From positions 2,165,001 through 2,229,000 of the forward strand of contig NZ_CP089980.1 in assembly GCF_021389955.1 (NCBI RefSeq): a DNA stretch of 64,000 bases. Direction: 5' to 3'. Positions 61,464 through 64,000 of this stretch are shown here, piece by piece; the first letter of the stretch is position 1; each line of letters opens with the position of its first letter. The position numbers and the translations under genes were made by a program. Source of the stretch: Fulvivirga maritima. GTDB lineage: Bacteria; Bacteroidota; Bacteroidia; Cytophagales; Cyclobacteriaceae. Below the pieces are notes generated by a model, which saw only the letters and a program-made list of their open reading frames with translations, did not search any database and had not been told where the DNA came from.

Positions 61464-61500
61464 AAAAAAGCCGGACAATGATTCATTGTCCGGCTTTTTT
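61464..61500. terminator. Bidirectional terminator between lipA and the M28 peptidase
   Basis: Perfect arms GCCGGACAATG and CATTGTCCGGC around a 3-base loop, flanked by A-runs and T-runs on both sides, so it can act on both convergent transcripts. Confidence 0.95.
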
Positions 61501-61518
61501 ATTAGGTAGTTCATAACC

Positions 61519-63042
61519 TTAATCCTGATTAAGCTTTTGCTCAGAAGGTTTATCTACTTTTATTCTTTCTTCTCTGTTAGCCAGTTCCCAGGCAGTATAG
61601 AAAACTAGTTTGGCTCTTTTTTCTAATAGCTCGAAATTAATCTTATCTACAGTATCAGTGGGCTGGTGGTAATCTTCGTGCGTTCCATTGAAATAGAAAA
61701 TTACAGGGATGTTATTCTTGGCAAAGTTCCAGTGGTCAGATCTATAATAGATTCTTTCCGGGTGATTCTCATCGTTATACGTATAGTCAAGCTCAAATTT
61801 GGTGTAAGTCTCATTCGCTTTTTCACTGATGGTATGCAGTTCTGAAGAAAGTTTGTCAGCGCCTACCAGGTATACGTAGTTAATATTGTCTTCATGCTTT
61901 TCATCTATACGGCCGATCATATCAATGTTAAGGTCCACCACCGTATTTTCTAAAGGAAAAACAGGATTGTCTGTATAATAGCTAGAGCCCAATAAACCTT
62001 TTTCTTCACCTGTCACAGTCATAAATAGCATGCTTCTGCGTGGGCCGTTTCCATCTTCCTTAGCTTTTGCAAAGGCTTCTGATATTTCTAATACGGCAGA
62101 GGTTCCTGAGCCGTCATCATCAGCACCATTATAAACTTGTCCATTTTTAATTCCTTCATGGTCATAGTGAGCAGTTACTACTATAAGCTCCTCTTTTTTG
62201 TCAGAACCTTCTAAATAGCCTAATACATTTTCAGATCCTACAGTCTTTACTTTTTGTTCGGTTTGATATTTAATAGAGCTGCCTTTGATCTTCTTTAATG
62301 ACTTTTTGCCACTTTCATCAGCAGCAGCTTTTAACTTTTCTACTGATGTGTTGAAGATCTCAGCTGCTGTAGATGGAGATACCAGAAATACGCCGTCAGC
62401 ACTGCCAGAAGCAATAGATGGTTTTTCTAATGATAATCTTCCTCCTGATAAATATCTTTTAAATCTGTTAGTAGTATTTTTAAAATCCTCATCAGTAGCA
62501 TCTGTTACAGCAAAAAGGATGGATACATTCGCTTTTTCAGCATTTTGCATCACTTTAGGGTCTCTTAGGTTATTTACAAATATCAGAGCCGCTTTGCCTT
62601 CTGCTTTTACCTGGTTAAAGTCTTCTTCAGAGCCACTTCCGGCAAATACAATATCAGAGGTTAAAACGCTATTTGTGCTAGACGTACCATAGTAGATTAT
62701 ATCTTCAAAGTTCTTTTTCTTTTTACCGTCCACTTCTATGAAAATATCTCCTGGTACTATAGAGTATAGCTCTACCGGCTGTAGATAGCTTTTTCTGTCT
62801 CCATTTTTTACGGGAGCAGTTAACCCTAAAGATTCAAAATGTGCACTAATGAAAGCCGCAGCCATTTTTTGTCCTCTTGTGCCGGTTTCTCTTCCTTCTA
62901 GCGCATCCGAAGCTAAAATAGAAAGATCTTCGTGTAAATCTTCCTTGGTTATGGTAGATGCATATTTCTCAGCGGTTTTATCCTGAGCATATAAGCTGCC
63001 GGTAAGGACAAACGCTATCAAAAATAATTTAAGCTTTCGCAT
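61519..63042 (-). CDS. Secreted M28 family metallopeptidase
   Basis: A 507-residue exported peptidase. Signal peptide about 1-19 (ending LYAQ); an inserted PA-like domain spans about 110-260; the M28 zinc ligands are in VVTAHYDHEG, NGADDDGSG (bridging Asp) and TGEEKGLLGS (Glu pair), with Asp in NIDMIG and a last His in RSDHWNF or THEDYHQPTD. The family consists of aminopeptidases or related exopeptidases. No T9SS domain is seen, so it is probably periplasmic. Confidence 0.93.
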   Translation of the reverse strand: MRKLKLFLIAFVLTGSLYAQDKTAEKYASTITKEDLHEDLSILASDALEGRETGTRGQKMAAAFISAHFESLGLTAPVKNGDRKSYLQPVELYSIVPGDIFIEVDGKKKKNFEDIIYYGTSSTNSVLTSDIVFAGSGSEEDFNQVKAEGKAALIFVNNLRDPKVMQNAEKANVSILFAVTDATDEDFKNTTNRFKRYLSGGRLSLEKPSIASGSADGVFLVSPSTAAEIFNTSVEKLKAAADESGKKSLKKIKGSSIKYQTEQKVKTVGSENVLGYLEGSDKKEELIVVTAHYDHEGIKNGQVYNGADDDGSGTSAVLEISEAFAKAKEDGNGPRRSMLFMTVTGEEKGLLGSSYYTDNPVFPLENTVVDLNIDMIGRIDEKHEDNINYVYLVGADKLSSELHTISEKANETYTKFELDYTYNDENHPERIYYRSDHWNFAKNNIPVIFYFNGTHEDYHQPTDTVDKINFELLEKRAKLVFYTAWELANREERIKVDKPSEQKLNQD

Positions 63043-63076
63043 ATGTAATAAGCTGATTTTTAGAAATGTTTATTTT

Positions 63077-63084
63077 CAAAAATA
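63077..63084 (-). promoter_or_regulatory. Possible -7 box of the M28 peptidase gene
   Basis: The minus strand reads TATTTTTG (TAnnTTTG), 34 bases before the start codon. The region is A-rich, so a chance match is possible. Confidence 0.25.
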
Positions 63085-63176
63085 AAAAAAAATATACCCT
63101 TGTGTCTTTAATTTCTGATGAATTGTTACAAACGGCAAATTCACCGTTTAATAATCGTCCTTATAAGTTTTTGCTG

Positions 63177-63209
63177 TTGCTTATTTCTGATAAAGAAATA
63201 CTAACTTTG
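63177..63209 (+). promoter_or_regulatory. Probable promoter of gcvP
   Basis: TAACTTTG (63202-63209) fits TAnnTTTG exactly, and a TTG at 63177-63179 is 22 bases upstream. Transcription would begin near 63215, about 50 bases before the gcvP start. Confidence 0.45.
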
Positions 63210-63264
63210 CATTTTCATTTTGGCGGGCAAAATGGAAGTGTTTTTACAAGAACTTACTTCACTA

Positions 63265-64000
63265 ATGAAACTTGAAATTAACAACCTGGAAAGATTCGAA
63301 ACGAGGCACATTGGACCCGACGAGGACCAAATTAAGGAGATGCTGGGCTTAATAAAGGCCGCATCATTGGAAGAACTAATTGACCAGACTATTCCTCAGG
63401 CTATAAGGCTAAAGGAGGAGGTAAATCTGCCTTTGGCAAAGACTGAGTATAAATTTTTAAATGATTTCAAGACCCTTGCCAGCAAGAATAAGATATACAA
63501 GTCTTATATAGGAGCAGGATACTACAACACGTTTGTTCCTCCTGTTATATTAAGAAATATACTTGAAAACCCGGGTTGGTATACTGCCTATACTCCTTAT
63601 CAGGCAGAAATAGCTCAGGGCAGACTGGAAGCTTTAGTCAACTTTCAGACTATGATTATAGACCTTACAGGTATGGAGATAGCTAATGCTTCTCTGCTTG
63701 ATGAAGGTACTGCTGCCGCTGAAGCCGTGGCCATGTTAGCAGGAGCAAGAAAAGGAAGCAAGAAAAAAGCTTCTAAGTTTTTTGTTGATCAAAATGTGTT
63801 CCCTCAGACTATCAGCGTAATGAAAAACAGAGCGTTGCCTGTAGGTATAGAGTTGGTAGTGGGTGATGTAAATACTGTAGACCTTACTGATCCTGAATTA
63901 TATGGTGTTTTGGTTCAAAACCCTGATAATAACGGCCAAGTGCATGACTATTCTTCATTTATAGCTTCCGCTAAAGAAAATGACGTATTCACTGCCATAG
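63265..64000 (+). CDS. gcvP: Glycine dehydrogenase (decarboxylating), N-terminal part
   Basis: An open frame running off the window end (245 codons visible). It encodes the start of the P protein of the glycine cleavage system: ERFETRHIGPDEDQIKEML, SYIGAGYYNTFVPPVILRNILENPGWYTAYTPYQAEIAQGRLEAL and NASLLDEGTAAAEAV. The enzyme decarboxylates glycine and passes the aminomethyl group to lipoylated H protein. An in-frame ATG also occurs at 63232; I prefer 63265 because homologues begin close to the ERFE..HIGP segment. The PLP site lies beyond the window. Confidence 0.95.
   Translation, partial: MKLEINNLERFETRHIGPDEDQIKEMLGLIKAASLEELIDQTIPQAIRLKEEVNLPLAKTEYKFLNDFKTLASKNKIYKSYIGAGYYNTFVPPVILRNILENPGWYTAYTPYQAEIAQGRLEALVNFQTMIIDLTGMEIANASLLDEGTAAAEAVAMLAGARKGSKKKASKFFVDQNVFPQTISVMKNRALPVGIELVVGDVNTVDLTDPELYGVLVQNPDNNGQVHDYSSFIASAKENDVFTAI

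Noticed and set aside
63043-63264. Glycine riboswitch upstream of gcvP
   Set aside because: I could not find the conserved tandem aptamer pattern; a promoter-like box accounts for the region.
63066-63275. 69-codon plus-strand frame before gcvP
   Set aside because: It spans the probable gcvP promoter and overlaps the gcvP start in another frame; the encoded sequence shows no domain.

Overview
The window is low-GC chromosomal DNA from a gliding-type member of the Bacteroidota, most likely a marine or soil Cytophagales (Fulvivirga-like; the genus is a guess). Three things point there: the type IX secretion genes porU and porV with several cargo proteins ending in YPNP-type sorting domains, bacillithiol enzymes (BshC, YtxJ), and Bacteroidota-specific gene sets such as rpmB-rpmG-DUF4295-ftsY-rimO and DUF6452-DUF6048. 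Promoter-like boxes of the Bacteroidota type (TAnnTTTG) precede many genes and Shine-Dalgarno sequences are scarce.

Layout. 1-940: end of an rRNA operon (23S 3' part, 5S, terminator). 1018-8326 (minus): MBL hydrolase, pssA, porU, porV and a non-catalytic M16 protein, an envelope and secretion operon. 8405-13718 (plus): FAD oxidoreductase, a 1106-residue propeller-barrel protein, yicC. Then murF (minus), an FG-GAP type IX cargo with a small follower gene, and a five-gene minus operon RIC-ruvX-def-aminotransferase-omega-amidase (17706-21388). 21624-26900 (plus): C-terminal processing protease, homogentisate dioxygenase, rmuC, a GroES-like gene. 26902-30094 (minus): hemB, an orphan solute-binding-fold protein, ornithine aminotransferase. 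30359-36903: ribosomal proteins L28 and L33, DUF4295, ftsY, the DUF6452/6048 pair, rimO, bshC, formyl-THF cyclo-ligase.

37293-45119 is the accessory island: three large secreted pectin-type proteins (PL9 plus PL1; beta-helix plus ricin lectin; PL9 plus ricin lectin), all with type IX sorting domains. Palindromic, operator-like sequences lie upstream of two of them. The island has no SusC/SusD pair and no regulator. The T9SS genes at the left of the window encode the kind of machinery that would export these proteins.

45182-54316 (minus): a Gre-like factor, gltD, gltB, mnmD, ispF and a catalytic M16 protease. 54399-64000: a fused branched-chain 2-oxoacid dehydrogenase E1, an unusual extremely basic 834-residue repeat protein (the least explained gene here), YtxJ, OsmC, a small outer-membrane-like protein, lipA, an M28 peptidase and the start of gcvP. 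LipA links to both the E1 complex and the glycine cleavage system, which depend on lipoylated partners.

The best candidates for something undescribed are the basic repeat protein at 56433-58937, with six 43-residue tandem repeats inside a wider field of aromatic-x-Gly motifs, and the possible LacI-like control sites of the pectinase island.
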